Source: Cyclobacterium roseum
GTDB taxonomy: Bacteria; Bacteroidota; Bacteroidia; Cytophagales; Cyclobacteriaceae
Direction: 5' to 3'
NCBI RefSeq assembly: GCF_010119225.1
Contig: NZ_WNKF01000001.1
Location: 248,001-312,000 of the forward strand
Length of the DNA stretch: 64,000 bases
The stretch's first letter is position 1, and every line of letters starts with the position of its first letter. Below, in pieces: positions 22,698 through 31,680 of the stretch. The notes beneath the pieces were generated by a model, which saw only the letters and a list, made by a program, of their open reading frames with translations, did not search any database and was not told the DNA's origin. The translations under genes were made by a program, and so were the position numbers.

Positions 22698-24515
22698 ATG
22701 GATAAAAATCAAGCGACGGGACTTATTCTTTTCGCAGCCGTAATTTTGGTTTATTCGCTCTTTTTTGCCAGCGGACCGGAACCGGTTATCGAACCTCAAA
22801 CGGACAACACTACACAGGTGCAATCCCAATCTCCTGATAGAGAAGCAGCAGAAGCGGATAGTATAGCACCGGGAGATAGCCTGCAAACAATAGCGACCCA
22901 ACAAAAATACGGGGACTTTTCAAGCCTGGTCAACGGGGAGGAGCGTTTTTATACCCTGGAGAATGATGGTCTTAAAATATCCTTTTCGAGCAAAGGGGGG
23001 GAAATTCAACGGGTTGAAGTAAAGAATTTTAAAACTTACGATCAGCAAGCGCTTATTTTATTTGATCAGGAATTTGGAGACCTGGAGTACGAAATAAATG
23101 CCCCGCAGGGCAAAATAGGATTGAATGAGCTTTACTTTGATGTCAGCGAATCGACTTCCGGTACGGCTGAGGAACGAGTAAATCAACTTGTTTTCACCGC
23201 CAATGTAGGTGCTGGAACCCTAAAAAGGGTCTATACCCTCCCGGAGTCCGGGTATCAGTTAGGCCATGTTTTAGAAGGTTCCGGACTTGGCTCGTTGGTT
23301 TCCGATGAGACCGTTACCCTTAACTGGAGCACTGAGCTCCAAAAGTTGGAAGAAGACATGGAGGAGTCTCGTAGGAAAACCTATATGAACTTCTACACCG
23401 TGGATGAAAGTTATGATTACCTCACCACCGGCGATTCCGAAGATGCGCAGCAAATAGGAGAGCCACTAAAATGGGTGGCGTTTAAGCAGCGGTTTTTCAC
23501 ATCGGGGGTTATTGCGTCCAATCAGTTTGCTGGAGGAAATTTAGCTCAAGAGACTCCTTTGGATGCTTCATCGGTAAAGCGCATGTATGCGACACTAACC
23601 TTACCAATGAATGAGGAAGTAAGCTATTACTTTGGTCCTAACAATTACAAAATACTGAAACAGGTTACTCCCGAATTTGACAAAAACGTGGATATGGGCT
23701 ACGTGTTTGTCAGTTGGGTAAATAAATACATCATTGTAAACCTGTTTCATTGGTTGGAAAACTTTTTTGATAATTACGGGGTAATCATTATTCTGATTGT
23801 TTTCATTATCAAATTATTCCTATTACCGCTAACCTATAAATCTTATATAGGAATGGCCAAAATGAGGGTCATCAAGCCTGAGATAGATGAACTGAAAGAG
23901 AAATATGGCGATGATCAAACTAAAATGCAGCAAGAACAGATGAAACTGTTCGGGCAGCTGGGAGTAAGTCCTATTTCCGGTTGTTTGCCCATGGTGCTGC
24001 AAATGCCTTTTTTATTAGCCATGTTCTTTTTCTTTCCCAACTCCATAGAGTTGCGGCAGGAATCCTTTCTATGGGCGCATGATTTGTCTACCTATGATTC
24101 CATTTTGAATCTACCGTTCACGATTCCATTTTATGGGTCCCATGTGAGTTTGTTTACCCTATTGATGACCCTTTCCCAAATTGCCTACACTCATTTTAAT
24201 AACCAACTGACTACGGCACAGGGGCCTATGAAAAACATCGGCTATATCATGCCTGTTGTTTTCATGTTTGTGTTAAACTCCTTTCCTGCAGCACTTAGTT
24301 TTTACTACTTCGTTTCCAATATGGTAACTTTTGGTCAGCAGGCTTTGATTAAGCAATTTGTAGATGATAGTAAGATCAGACAAAAAGTAGAAGAGAGTAA
24401 GGCAAAAAATGCCAATAAGAAAAAGTCCAAATTTCAAATGAGAATTGAGCAGGCTATGAAGGCTGCGGAGAATAAAAAAAGCGAGCCAGCCAAGAAAAAA
24501 GGGAAGCAGAAATAA
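22698..24515 (+). CDS. yidC: Membrane protein insertase YidC
   Basis: A 605-residue inner-membrane insertase/foldase. Residues 5-23 form the first membrane span. The large periplasmic beta-sandwich domain follows to about residue 340, and the conserved five-span core begins near YVFVSWVNKYIIVNLFHWLE. Core features include KSYIGMAKMRVIKPEIDELKEKYG, PISGCLPMVLQMPFLLAMFFFF (about 431-452) and a C-terminal Lys-rich tail for ribosome contact. The order pyrG-yidC is common in Bacteroidota. It is closed by a strong terminator. Confidence 0.97.
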   Translation: MDKNQATGLILFAAVILVYSLFFASGPEPVIEPQTDNTTQVQSQSPDREAAEADSIAPGDSLQTIATQQKYGDFSSLVNGEERFYTLENDGLKISFSSKGGEIQRVEVKNFKTYDQQALILFDQEFGDLEYEINAPQGKIGLNELYFDVSESTSGTAEERVNQLVFTANVGAGTLKRVYTLPESGYQLGHVLEGSGLGSLVSDETVTLNWSTELQKLEEDMEESRRKTYMNFYTVDESYDYLTTGDSEDAQQIGEPLKWVAFKQRFFTSGVIASNQFAGGNLAQETPLDASSVKRMYATLTLPMNEEVSYYFGPNNYKILKQVTPEFDKNVDMGYVFVSWVNKYIIVNLFHWLENFFDNYGVIIILIVFIIKLFLLPLTYKSYIGMAKMRVIKPEIDELKEKYGDDQTKMQQEQMKLFGQLGVSPISGCLPMVLQMPFLLAMFFFFPNSIELRQESFLWAHDLSTYDSILNLPFTIPFYGSHVSLFTLLMTLSQIAYTHFNNQLTTAQGPMKNIGYIMPVVFMFVLNSFPAALSFYYFVSNMVTFGQQALIKQFVDDSKIRQKVEESKAKNANKKKSKFQMRIEQAMKAAENKKSEPAKKKGKQK

Positions 24516-24536
24516 TTTTCTCGGTCTTAGAAATCA

Positions 24537-24567
24537 AAAGGCATGGGATTTCCCATGCCTTTTTTTC
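24537..24567 (+). terminator. Rho-independent terminator after yidC
   Basis: AGGCATGGGA (24539-24548) pairs perfectly with TCCCATGCCT (24551-24560) across a two-base loop, followed by six Ts. It sits 24 bases after the yidC stop. Confidence 0.88.
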
Positions 24568-24695
24568 ATTCTGCAGGGCTATTAGGGGTTCGGATGCGGA
24601 CCTTATATGCATACAAGTATCTGCTGTTCAATGATATAAAAGTTTTCCACCGGGTGATGTGGAAAAGTACCTGACCATAGTTCCGATTAAAATGA

Positions 24696-24703
24696 TATAT
24701 TTG
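24696..24703 (+). promoter_or_regulatory. Candidate -7 box for the UPF0173 hydrolase/parAB cluster
   Basis: TATATTTG matches TAnnTTTG and lies 33 bases before the ATG at 24737. No clear -33 element. It would serve the hydrolase and possibly the chain of genes up to lepB. Confidence 0.35.
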
Positions 24704-24736
24704 TGAAGCTATCAGGAACCGAAAAATCAAAAATCA

Positions 24737-25420
24737 ATGATTGAACTCAAGTACTTTGGTCATTCGACCTTCTTGATGAGGATAAACGGAAAACAGATTC
24801 TTTTTGATCCGTTTATAACTCCCAACTCGCTTGCTAAGGATGTAGCCATTGAAGAAATTAATCCTGATTACATACTTGTGACCCATGGACATGAAGATCA
24901 CGTAGCCGATGTGGAGCGGATAGCCAGGAAAAGTGGTGCCATGTTGGTTTCCAATTTTGAAATTATCTCCTGGTTTCAGGGAAAAGGCCTTGAAAATGTC
25001 CACCCTATGAATCATGGGGGCAGCAAGGTTTTTGACTTTGGAAAGGTTAAATATGTAAACGCCATTCACAGCAGCACCCTTCCAGATGGGTCAAGTGGGG
25101 GAAATCCGGGTGGATTTGTGATCACATCAGATGAGGGAGCGTTTTATTATGCTGGAGATACGGCTTTGACATACGATATGAAATTAATAGGAGAATCTTT
25201 TGCTATTGATTTTGCTGTATTGCCCATAGGGGATAACTTTACAATGGACATCAGTGATGCCATCAAGGCAGCTGATTTTGTCGGGACGGAAAAGATCGTA
25301 GGCATGCACTACGATACCTTTCCTTACATCACCATCAATAAAGAAGAAGTAAGGCAGTCGGCAAAAGAAGCCGGTAAAGAATTGTTTTTGCTTCAAATAG
25401 GGGAAAGTATTACGCTTTAA
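24737..25420 (+). CDS. UPF0173-type metal-dependent hydrolase (metallo-beta-lactamase fold)
   Basis: A 227-residue cytoplasmic MBL-fold protein of the UPF0173 (YtkL/YddR-like) group. The zinc motif is HGHEDH at residues 50-55. Further ligands are suggested by HSSTLPDG and AGDTALTYDM, and the MHYDTFP segment near the C-terminus is a group signature. The N-terminus MIELKYFGHSTF and the absence of a signal peptide fit the family. The physiological substrate of this group is not established to my knowledge. It lies six bases before parA. Confidence 0.85.
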   Translation: MIELKYFGHSTFLMRINGKQILFDPFITPNSLAKDVAIEEINPDYILVTHGHEDHVADVERIARKSGAMLVSNFEIISWFQGKGLENVHPMNHGGSKVFDFGKVKYVNAIHSSTLPDGSSGGNPGGFVITSDEGAFYYAGDTALTYDMKLIGESFAIDFAVLPIGDNFTMDISDAIKAADFVGTEKIVGMHYDTFPYITINKEEVRQSAKEAGKELFLLQIGESITL

Positions 25421-25426
25421 GAAATA

Positions 25427-26206
25427 ATGGGAAAAGTAATCGCTATTGCCAATCAAAAAGGGGGAGTGGGTAAAACGACCACGGCCATGAATCTGGCAGC
25501 CAGTTTGGCTGTTTTGGAATACAAGACGCTTGTGATCGACGCAGACCCCCAGGCCAATACCACGTCAGGCTTGGGTTATGACCCCAAAGAGATTGATACC
25601 AGCATTTACGAATGCATGGTAAACGAGAATGAAATAGAGGATATTATTATTACTACTGAGATAGAGAATTTGGATTTAGTGCCGTCTCATATTGACCTGG
25701 TGGGGGCAGAAGTCGAAATGGTTAATCTGGAAAACCGGGAAGAGAAAATGCGGGGCGTCATCCAGGGACTAAGGGATCAATACGATTTTATTATCATCGA
25801 CTGTTCACCCTCTCTTGGATTAATCACCATCAATGCCCTGACCGCTGCCAATTCGGTGATAATCCCCGTGCAATGCGAATATTTTGCCCTGGAAGGTTTA
25901 GGGAAACTCCTGAATACCATCAAAATTATCCAGACCAGACTTAACCAGGAGCTCGAAATTGAGGGCATTCTCTTGACCATGTACGATGTCAGGCTGAGGC
26001 TATCCAATCAGGTAGTCGATGAAGTAAAGATGCATTTCAAAGACATGACCTTCGAAACGATTATCCCTAGAAACGTAAAATTAAGTGAATCACCCAGTTT
26101 TGGGATGCCTGTTGTGGCTTTTGATGCGACAGGAAAAGGTGCGGTGGCTTACTTAAATCTGGCCAATGAAATTGCTACCAAAAATGGCATGGCCAAGGTA
26201 AATTGA
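25427..26206 (+). CDS. parA: Chromosome partitioning ATPase ParA (Soj)
   Basis: A 259-residue ParA/MinD-type ATPase that drives origin segregation. The deviant Walker A KGGVGKTT is at residues 11-18, Walker A' [13 protein letters not shown] follows, and Walker B is [12 protein letters not shown]. It lacks the N-terminal helix-turn-helix of plasmid type Ia ParA, which supports the chromosomal Soj class. parB follows after 13 bases. The order parA-parB-DUF5683-dapB-lepB is the usual Bacteroidota chromosomal arrangement. Confidence 0.95.
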   Translation: MGKVIAIANQKGGVGKTTTAMNLAASLAVLEYKTLVIDADPQANTTSGLGYDPKEIDTSIYECMVNENEIEDIIITTEIENLDLVPSHIDLVGAEVEMVNLENREEKMRGVIQGLRDQYDFIIIDCSPSLGLITINALTAANSVIIPVQCEYFALEGLGKLLNTIKIIQTRLNQELEIEGILLTMYDVRLRLSNQVVDEVKMHFKDMTFETIIPRNVKLSESPSFGMPVVAFDATGKGAVAYLNLANEIATKNGMAKVN

Positions 26207-26219
26207 TTAGTTAAAAAAA

Positions 26220-27134
26220 ATGGCAGTTAGTAAAACAAATAAGAAAAGAGGAGCTTTGGGGAAAGGATTGGGCGCATTGTTGCATGATTCTCCCCAAAAA
26301 GGGAAGACGGAAGGAGAAGTTAGCCACCCCATTGCAGGTATTTTTGAAATAGGGCTGGAAGAAATTCAGGTAAATCCGTTTCAGCCAAGGACTCATTTTG
26401 ATAAAACCTCACTCGAAGAATTAGCAGAGTCCATTCGGGTTCAGGGAATTATTCAGCCCATAACCGTTAGGAAATTAGCGGATAAGGAATACCAACTTAT
26501 TTCCGGTGAAAGAAGGTACCAAGCTTCCAAGATTGCCGGTTTGGATAAAATTCCTGCTTACGTTCGACTTGCGAATGACCAGCAGATGCTGGAAATGGCC
26601 TTGATAGAAAACATTCAGCGAGAGAATCTGAATGCGCTTGAAATCGCCCATTCCTATCAGCGTTTACTGTCCGAATGCGACTTGAAGCAGGAGCAATTAG
26701 GAGATCGGGTTGGTAAAAACCGAACCACTGTTAATAATTACCTCAGACTACTTAAGCTACCCCCGGATATTCAGGCAGGCATTCGCGATCAAAAAATCAG
26801 CATGGGACATGCCAGGGCCTTGATCAATATCGAAGATGTGGACAAACAACTGGCGATTTTTAAGCGCATGGTCACGGAGGAACTAAGCGTCAGAAAGGTA
26901 GAAGCACTGGTAAAGGAACTCAGCGAAGGTCGGGAAAAAAAGGAAACGCCCGAGAAACCTGGACTGGACCCGGTAAAGAAGTATGAAATCAACAAATTGC
27001 AGCAAAAGTTGGCTTCCCATTTTGGAACCAAAGTATCCCTAAAATCAGATCAAAAAGATAAAGGGGAGATCAAAATTCCTTTTCATTCCACCAACGACCT
27101 GAACAGAATCTTAGAAATACTTGATTTGATCTGA
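26220..27134 (+). CDS. parB: Chromosome partitioning protein ParB (Spo0J)
   Basis: A 304-residue CTP-dependent DNA clamp that loads at parS sites. The N-terminus has KRGALGKGLGALL, the usual ParA-activating leader. The ParB/Srx nuclease-fold domain includes INPFQPRTHF-type sequence (VNPFQPRTHF), GIIQPITVRK, and the CTP-binding GERRYQAS. The helix-turn-helix is LGDRVGKNRTTVNNYLRLLKLP (two helices around residues 161-182). The C-terminal dimerisation domain is present. I saw no obvious perfect parS palindrome in the neighbourhood. The stop codon is directly followed by the GTG start of the next gene. Confidence 0.95.
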   Translation: MAVSKTNKKRGALGKGLGALLHDSPQKGKTEGEVSHPIAGIFEIGLEEIQVNPFQPRTHFDKTSLEELAESIRVQGIIQPITVRKLADKEYQLISGERRYQASKIAGLDKIPAYVRLANDQQMLEMALIENIQRENLNALEIAHSYQRLLSECDLKQEQLGDRVGKNRTTVNNYLRLLKLPPDIQAGIRDQKISMGHARALINIEDVDKQLAIFKRMVTEELSVRKVEALVKELSEGREKKETPEKPGLDPVKKYEINKLQQKLASHFGTKVSLKSDQKDKGEIKIPFHSTNDLNRILEILDLI

Positions 27135-27749
27135 GTGAAATGTTTGATACGTCTTTTTCTTAGCCGTTGTCAGGTTAAATTCGTTTTTGCTGGCAGTATT
27201 TTACTTTTGTGCCATTTGCAGATAGCTCCTCAGGCGGCGGCACAGGTAATAAGTGAGATTGAGACTTCGGATGAAGACACCATTGTGTTAGTGGCTCCCG
27301 ATAGTGTTAAAAATCCTAAAAAAGCGGTACTTTTATCCCTGATTTTTCCCGGAGCGGGACAGGTGTATAATGAAAAAGTCTGGAAATTACCTTTACTTTA
27401 CGGCGGGGTAGCCACTTCAGTGTATTTTCTCGAGTTTAACAACAGGAGGTATCAGGAGTTTTTGGCCGCCCTGGAAATCGTAAGAGAGGAGGGAGGGGAG
27501 CCGAGCCCATTTCCGAATCTGAACGAAGATGGTATCATTAGGAATGTTAATTATTGGCGTAGAAACAGGGATGCCATGTACATGGTTTTTGGAGCCATCT
27601 ATGCGCTGGGCGCTGTGGATGCATTTGTGGATGCTCACCTTTCCAGTTTTGATGTTAGTGATGACCTGAGTATAAAAATAGAACCGACCACAGAACCGAT
27701 CATGGCGTACGGACATGCGGTAGGTATTGCATTAAAATTTAAATTCTAA
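27135..27749 (+). CDS. DUF5683 membrane protein
   Basis: A 204-residue protein with a signal-like hydrophobic segment (about 17-37, ending QAAAQ), a stretch KNPKKAVLLSLIFPGAGQVYN (58-78), and one or two further membrane segments (PLLYGGVATSVYFLEF; MYMVFGAIYALGAVDAFVDAHL). SLIFPGAGQVYNEKxWK is the signature of DUF5683, found in Bacteroidota between parB and dapB. The reading frame starts with GTG immediately after the parB TGA, so translation is probably coupled. Function is unknown; the position suggests a link to envelope growth or segregation, but that is inference. Confidence 0.8.
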   Translation: MKCLIRLFLSRCQVKFVFAGSILLLCHLQIAPQAAAQVISEIETSDEDTIVLVAPDSVKNPKKAVLLSLIFPGAGQVYNEKVWKLPLLYGGVATSVYFLEFNNRRYQEFLAALEIVREEGGEPSPFPNLNEDGIIRNVNYWRRNRDAMYMVFGAIYALGAVDAFVDAHLSSFDVSDDLSIKIEPTTEPIMAYGHAVGIALKFKF

Positions 27750-27750
27750 T

Positions 27751-28473
27751 ATGAATATTCTGATCCTGGGATATGGCAAAATGGGGAAAATTATCGCCCA
27801 AATAGCTGAACAAAGAGGCCATCACATTGTGGCAAAAATCAATATTGAAAATGTTACCGACTTAGACTCCCTGGATACGAAAGAAATCGACGTGGCCATT
27901 GAGTTCAGTCAACCGGAGTCGGCCGTCGGAAACATTAACTGGTGCATGGAGCATCATGTGCCGGTGGTCGTAGGGACTACCGGGTGGATGGATCAGAAAG
28001 AAGCCGTTGAAAGTCGTTGCGAAAGGCATAACGGGTCTCTGTTTTACGCCTCTAATTTTAGCATTGGCGTTAATTTGTTTTTTAAAGTGAATGCCTTCTT
28101 AGCCACTTTAATGAGCGGTCAGGAAGGCTATCAGGCATCCATCGAAGAGATTCACCACACCGAAAAAAAGGATGCTCCCAGCGGGACTGCCATTACCCTT
28201 GCTGAAGGCTTGCTGGAAAACAACCAACAGTACCAAAAGTGGGAATTGAAAGAAAAGGATTCCACTCCAAACCAGGTACTTCCCATTACATCCAAACGGA
28301 TTGATCCAGCCCCTGGAACACACACCGTGATGTATGCTTCGGATATTGACACCATTTCGATTCGCCATACGGCCCATAGTAGAAAAGGTTTTGCATTGGG
28401 AGCCGTGCTGGTAGCCGAATGGCTCCCGGGCAAAAAAGGTATCTTATCAATGAATGATTTTTTAACGTTTTAA
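27751..28473 (+). CDS. dapB: 4-hydroxy-tetrahydrodipicolinate reductase
   Basis: A 240-residue enzyme of lysine and peptidoglycan (diaminopimelate) biosynthesis. It opens with the dinucleotide-binding LILGYGKMGK (about 3-12). The central signature EIHHTEKKDAPSGTAITLAEG carries the catalytic His and the substrate-binding Lys. VVVGTTGW and ASNFSIGVNLFF are the conserved cofactor and hinge segments. The gene lies one base after DUF5683 and 13 bases before lepB. Confidence 0.95.
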   Translation: MNILILGYGKMGKIIAQIAEQRGHHIVAKINIENVTDLDSLDTKEIDVAIEFSQPESAVGNINWCMEHHVPVVVGTTGWMDQKEAVESRCERHNGSLFYASNFSIGVNLFFKVNAFLATLMSGQEGYQASIEEIHHTEKKDAPSGTAITLAEGLLENNQQYQKWELKEKDSTPNQVLPITSKRIDPAPGTHTVMYASDIDTISIRHTAHSRKGFALGAVLVAEWLPGKKGILSMNDFLTF

Positions 28474-28486
28474 CATTAGTATAAAA

Positions 28487-29563
28487 ATGAGTCAAGAAAG
28501 AAAGAAAAAATCAGCCGCAAGGGAATGGGTAGATGCCTTATTATTTGCAGTAATCGCAGCCAGCCTGATCCGTTGGTTACTTTTGGAGCCCTTTACCATT
28601 CCCACGGCCTCAATGGAAAAATCCCTGTTGGTTGGGGATTTTCTATTTGTCAGTAAAATGCATTACGGTACCCGGGTGCCCAAAACCATTCTACAAGTAC
28701 CCTTGACCCATCAGAAAATTTGGGGAACCGAAATCCCTTCCTACTCCGAAGCTGTTCAGTTGCCCTATTATCGTTTACCGGGATTTACTTCCATCAAGCG
28801 AAATGATGTAGTGGTATTTAATTATCCGGAAGAATTTCATTATCCGGTCGACCTGAAGACGAATTATATCAAGCGGGGAGTAGGGATGCCGGGAGATGTA
28901 ATTGAAATCAGGGAAGCAAAATTGTTCGTGAATGGAGAAGCGGCTGCCCTGCCGGAGGAAATGCAGTTTTCTTACGATCTCACTACCAACCGTCCATTGA
29001 ATGCTGATTTTTTTGATCGTTTTGGTATAAATCCAGACAGCTATTATCCGTTTTCAGATAACTCAGGCTATTTCATTTTTGCGACGGAGGATATGGTCCG
29101 GGAATTGGAGCAATCGCCTGCTGTTGCTTCCGTAAGGAAGCGGATAAGCAAACCGGGGCAGGGAGACCCGAATATTTTTCCGGACGGTGCCTATTATGGA
29201 TGGAACAAAGATAATTTCGGCCCACTGGAAGTACCGGCTGAAGGAAAGACCATACAACTCACCGAGGACAATGTACGCCGGTATGGGTATACCATCGAGA
29301 ACTTTGAAAACAATGAAGAGCTGCGAATAGAAGGTAACGACCTATTTATCAATGGAGAAAAGCAAGAATCCTACACCTTTAAACAGAATTATTACTTTAT
29401 GATGGGGGATAACCGGCACGATTCCCTGGATTCCCGGTTCTGGGGTTTTGTACCCGAAGACCATGTGGTGGGAAAAGCCTGGTTTTTATGGCTTTCGCTG
29501 GAAAAACACAAGTCCATGTTTAATAAAATCAGATGGAATCGCTTTTTCAAATCCATTGATTAA
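28487..29563 (+). CDS. lepB: Signal peptidase I
   Basis: A 358-residue inner-membrane peptidase that removes signal peptides from exported proteins. After a membrane span (about 16-33) come box B with catalytic Ser42 (PTASMEKSLLVGD), box D with catalytic Lys129 (NYIKRGVGMPGD) and box E (GDNRHDSLDSRFWGFVP, about 307-323). Between boxes D and E there is an insertion of roughly 140 residues, as usual in Bacteroidota LepB, which makes it longer than enterobacterial enzymes. It ends the parAB-lepB chain and is followed by a bidirectional terminator. Confidence 0.95.
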   Translation: MSQERKKKSAAREWVDALLFAVIAASLIRWLLLEPFTIPTASMEKSLLVGDFLFVSKMHYGTRVPKTILQVPLTHQKIWGTEIPSYSEAVQLPYYRLPGFTSIKRNDVVVFNYPEEFHYPVDLKTNYIKRGVGMPGDVIEIREAKLFVNGEAAALPEEMQFSYDLTTNRPLNADFFDRFGINPDSYYPFSDNSGYFIFATEDMVRELEQSPAVASVRKRISKPGQGDPNIFPDGAYYGWNKDNFGPLEVPAEGKTIQLTEDNVRRYGYTIENFENNEELRIEGNDLFINGEKQESYTFKQNYYFMMGDNRHDSLDSRFWGFVPEDHVVGKAWFLWLSLEKHKSMFNKIRWNRFFKSID

Positions 29564-29583
29564 GTTGATGAAATCCATTGACG

Positions 29584-29618
29584 AAATAGCACCGGTTTGA
29601 GGCCGGTGCTATTTTTTT
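29584..29618. terminator. Bidirectional terminator between lepB and ung
   Basis: AAATAGCACCGG (29584-29595) pairs perfectly with CCGGTGCTATTT (29603-29614), seven-base loop, followed by a T-run on the plus strand and preceded by an A-rich stretch that gives a short T-run on the minus strand. It lies between two convergent genes and just touches the ung stop. Confidence 0.85.
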
Positions 29619-30279
29619 ACCAGTTTATAGGCGTTAGCCCAGATTTTTCCAAGTAGGCATTTGCCTGACTGAAATGCTTACACCCCAGAAACCCCCGGTG
29701 AGCAGATAGCGGACTGGGATGGGGAGCATGGAGTTTTAAATGCCGGTCTTCTGATATGATTTGTGCTTTTTTTCGTGCGTAGGCCCCCCAAAGTAGGAAT
29801 ACAATATTTTCTTTTCTACCAGCCAGCCTTTCCACCACTTTATCGGTAAACGCCTCCCAACCCTTATTTTGGTGGCTACCGGCTTTATGGGCTTCTACGG
29901 TCAGGGTGGCATTGAGCAAGAGCACCCCTTGTTTTGCCCATTTTTCCAAATTGCCATGCGACGGAAAGGGCAAGCCCAAATCGCTTTTTAGTTCTTTGAA
30001 TATGTTTAATAGGGAGGGCGGAAATGGGATTCCCTCCTGCACAGAAAAAGAAAGACCATGTGCCTGTCCAGGTCCATGGTAGGGATCCTGTCCCAATATA
30101 ACTACCTTAGTATCCTCTACCGGGCAACAATCAAAGGCATTAAAGATGTGCGATCCCTTCGGATAGATGGTTTTGGTTTGGTACTCTTGTTTGATAAAGC
30201 TTGCAAGCGAGAGGAAGTAAGGCTTTGAGAACTCTTCCTGCAACAATTCTTTCCAACTATTTTCTATTTTGACCTCCAT
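29617..30279 (-). CDS. ung: Uracil-DNA glycosylase (family 1)
   Basis: A 220-residue base-excision repair enzyme that removes uracil from DNA. The water-activating motif GQDPYHGPGQAHGLSFSV begins at Gly63 with Asp65 catalytic. The C-terminal HAPHPSPLSAHRGFLG carries the catalytic His and the minor-groove loop. LLLNATLTVEAHKAGSH and FLLWGAYA are further family segments. Length is typical. It is transcribed alone, convergent with lepB. Confidence 0.97.
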   Translation of the reverse strand: MEVKIENSWKELLQEEFSKPYFLSLASFIKQEYQTKTIYPKGSHIFNAFDCCPVEDTKVVILGQDPYHGPGQAHGLSFSVQEGIPFPPSLLNIFKELKSDLGLPFPSHGNLEKWAKQGVLLLNATLTVEAHKAGSHQNKGWEAFTDKVVERLAGRKENIVFLLWGAYARKKAQIISEDRHLKLHAPHPSPLSAHRGFLGCKHFSQANAYLEKSGLTPINW

Positions 30280-30297
30280 TAATAAAATTTCTATTGG

Positions 30298-30305
30298 TAT
30301 ATTTG
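30298..30305 (+). promoter_or_regulatory. Candidate -7 box for apaG
   Basis: TATATTTG matches TAnnTTTG and lies 46 bases before the apaG ATG. The nearest TTTTG upstream is 26 bases away, outside the usual spacing. Confidence 0.35.
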
Positions 30306-30351
30306 TTATGACAATTCAAATTTCGAATAAGTTTTTGTAATACAAAACAGA

Positions 30352-30738
30352 ATGGTAACTGCGATTACAGAAGGAATAAAAGTAAGCGTGGAAGCGACCT
30401 ACCAAAAGGAGTTTTCTAATCCCGGTCAGCATCATCATGTCTTTACCTATAAGGTAACCATTGAAAATCACAGCGCGTTTACCATCCAATTGTTGAAAAG
30501 GAAGTGGGAAATATTCGATGCGGCTACTTCTTTGAAAATAGTGGAAGGAGATGGAGTGGTAGGGCAGCAGCCGGTATTGGAACCCGGTGCAAGCCATGCG
30601 TATATGTCTGGCTGTAATCTAAAATCTGGAATGGGCAAAATGAGAGGGAAATACACCATGGAAAAGTTGCTGGATGGCAAATTGCTAACGGTGGTCATTC
30701 CTGAATTTCAATTAATTGCTACCATTTTCGATAATTGA
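30352..30738 (+). CDS. apaG: ApaG domain protein
   Basis: A 128-residue single-domain protein of the ApaG/DUF525 family, an immunoglobulin-like beta sandwich. Recognisable segments are FTYKVTIENHS, LLKRKWEIFDA, VEGDGVVGQQPVLEPGASHAYMSGC and MRGKYTME, which together define the family. ApaG has been linked to cation (Co/Mg) efflux phenotypes in enterobacteria, but its biochemical role is not settled. A methyltransferase gene starts nine bases downstream. Confidence 0.92.
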   Translation: MVTAITEGIKVSVEATYQKEFSNPGQHHHVFTYKVTIENHSAFTIQLLKRKWEIFDAATSLKIVEGDGVVGQQPVLEPGASHAYMSGCNLKSGMGKMRGKYTMEKLLDGKLLTVVIPEFQLIATIFDN

Positions 30739-30747
30739 TCCCGCATC

Positions 30748-31521
30748 ATGTTTTTCCAGTTATGGGAATACTTCATTTATTTTTTAAAAAAAGAGGACGA
30801 ACATAGCTTGCATTCTCCTTTTTATTTTAATTGCTACCGGGAATTAATAAGCTATCTGAAAATTAACAAAGGCGGGATCAGCAGCCTGGAGAAGAAGCGG
30901 ATACTTTTTCTGGAACAAAACACCAAAATTGTAAGTGAAGACTATGGAGCAGGGTCCCGATGGGAGTCCGGTTCCGGGAGAACCGTTTCTACGATTATGA
31001 AACGGGTGACTACCCCGCTCAAGTTTTCCCTGGTATACCAGTTTTTGTGCAAGCAAACCCCTGCAAATATAGTTCTGGATTTGGGCACTTCCCTTGGCAT
31101 CAACACGGCTTATCTGAGTAAAAGTGTAAAGGGGAAACTTTATTCGTTTGAAGGAGATCCTGCCCAAATGGAGTTAGCCAAAAAACACCTGGACAGCCAC
31201 TTCAATGTACAGTTGGTTTCTGGAAATCTGGATGAAACGTTGAGTGAAGTAGTGCAGGGATTGCAGGGCATTGATTTTGTGCTCATGGATGCTAATCACA
31301 GGTATGCGCCAACGATTGCCTATTTTGACCTTATTTCTCCCAAATTACACGGCAGTAGCATTGTAGTGCTTGCCGATATTCATTGGTCGCTCGAAATGAA
31401 ACGGGCCTGGAATCATCTGAAGCGTTCACCTCGGGTGACTTGCAGCATGGATTTCTTTGATTGTGGGGTATTGTTTTTCCGTCCGGAACCTGTAAGGTCT
31501 CATCTGGTCATGGCGATCTAA
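30748..31521 (+). CDS. Class I SAM-dependent methyltransferase-like protein
   Basis: A 257-residue cytoplasmic protein with an O-methyltransferase-like Rossmann core. Motif I is VLDLGTSLGINTAYLS (about 109-124), followed by the acidic residue in SFEGDPAQMELAKKHL and motif IV in GIDFVLMDANHRY. The N-terminal 60 residues (LHSPFYFNCY) are a family extension. The methyl acceptor is unknown. It follows apaG closely and may be co-transcribed with it. Confidence 0.75.
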   Translation: MFFQLWEYFIYFLKKEDEHSLHSPFYFNCYRELISYLKINKGGISSLEKKRILFLEQNTKIVSEDYGAGSRWESGSGRTVSTIMKRVTTPLKFSLVYQFLCKQTPANIVLDLGTSLGINTAYLSKSVKGKLYSFEGDPAQMELAKKHLDSHFNVQLVSGNLDETLSEVVQGLQGIDFVLMDANHRYAPTIAYFDLISPKLHGSSIVVLADIHWSLEMKRAWNHLKRSPRVTCSMDFFDCGVLFFRPEPVRSHLVMAI

Positions 31522-31543
31522 TGCAGATTTTTTCATCCCGAAT

Positions 31544-31573
31544 TTTGAGGTTCGATCTCAAGTAATATATTTG
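31544..31573 (+). promoter_or_regulatory. Candidate full Bacteroidota promoter
   Basis: TTTG (31544-31547), an 18-base spacer and TATATTTG (31566-31573) match both elements of the consensus. The next gene starts 319 bases downstream, so this would make a long leader or a separate short transcript. Confidence 0.5.
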
Positions 31574-31613
31574 TCGGTAGGCTTTTAAGGTTGCGAAACT
31601 ATCTAAAATCCGT

Positions 31614-31680
31614 AAACCTGTCAGGTTTTTGTTGGTATTCAGCCAATAATAAGCTTTAGTAGATGAAGCCCGACAGGTTT
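31614..31680. repeat. Inverted repeat AAACCTGTC, dispersed-repeat-like
   Basis: AAACCTGTCAGGTTT (31614-31628) is itself a near-palindrome, and its first nine bases pair with GACAGGTTT at 31672-31680. Elements of this kind are common as intergenic repeats in Bacteroidota genomes as far as I recall. Only one copy lies in this window, so dispersion cannot be shown here. Confidence 0.45.

Noticed and set aside
25400-27140. parS palindrome near parAB
   Set aside because: Looked for a 14-16 base palindrome of the TGTTTCACGTGAAACA type around the par genes and saw no convincing match by eye.
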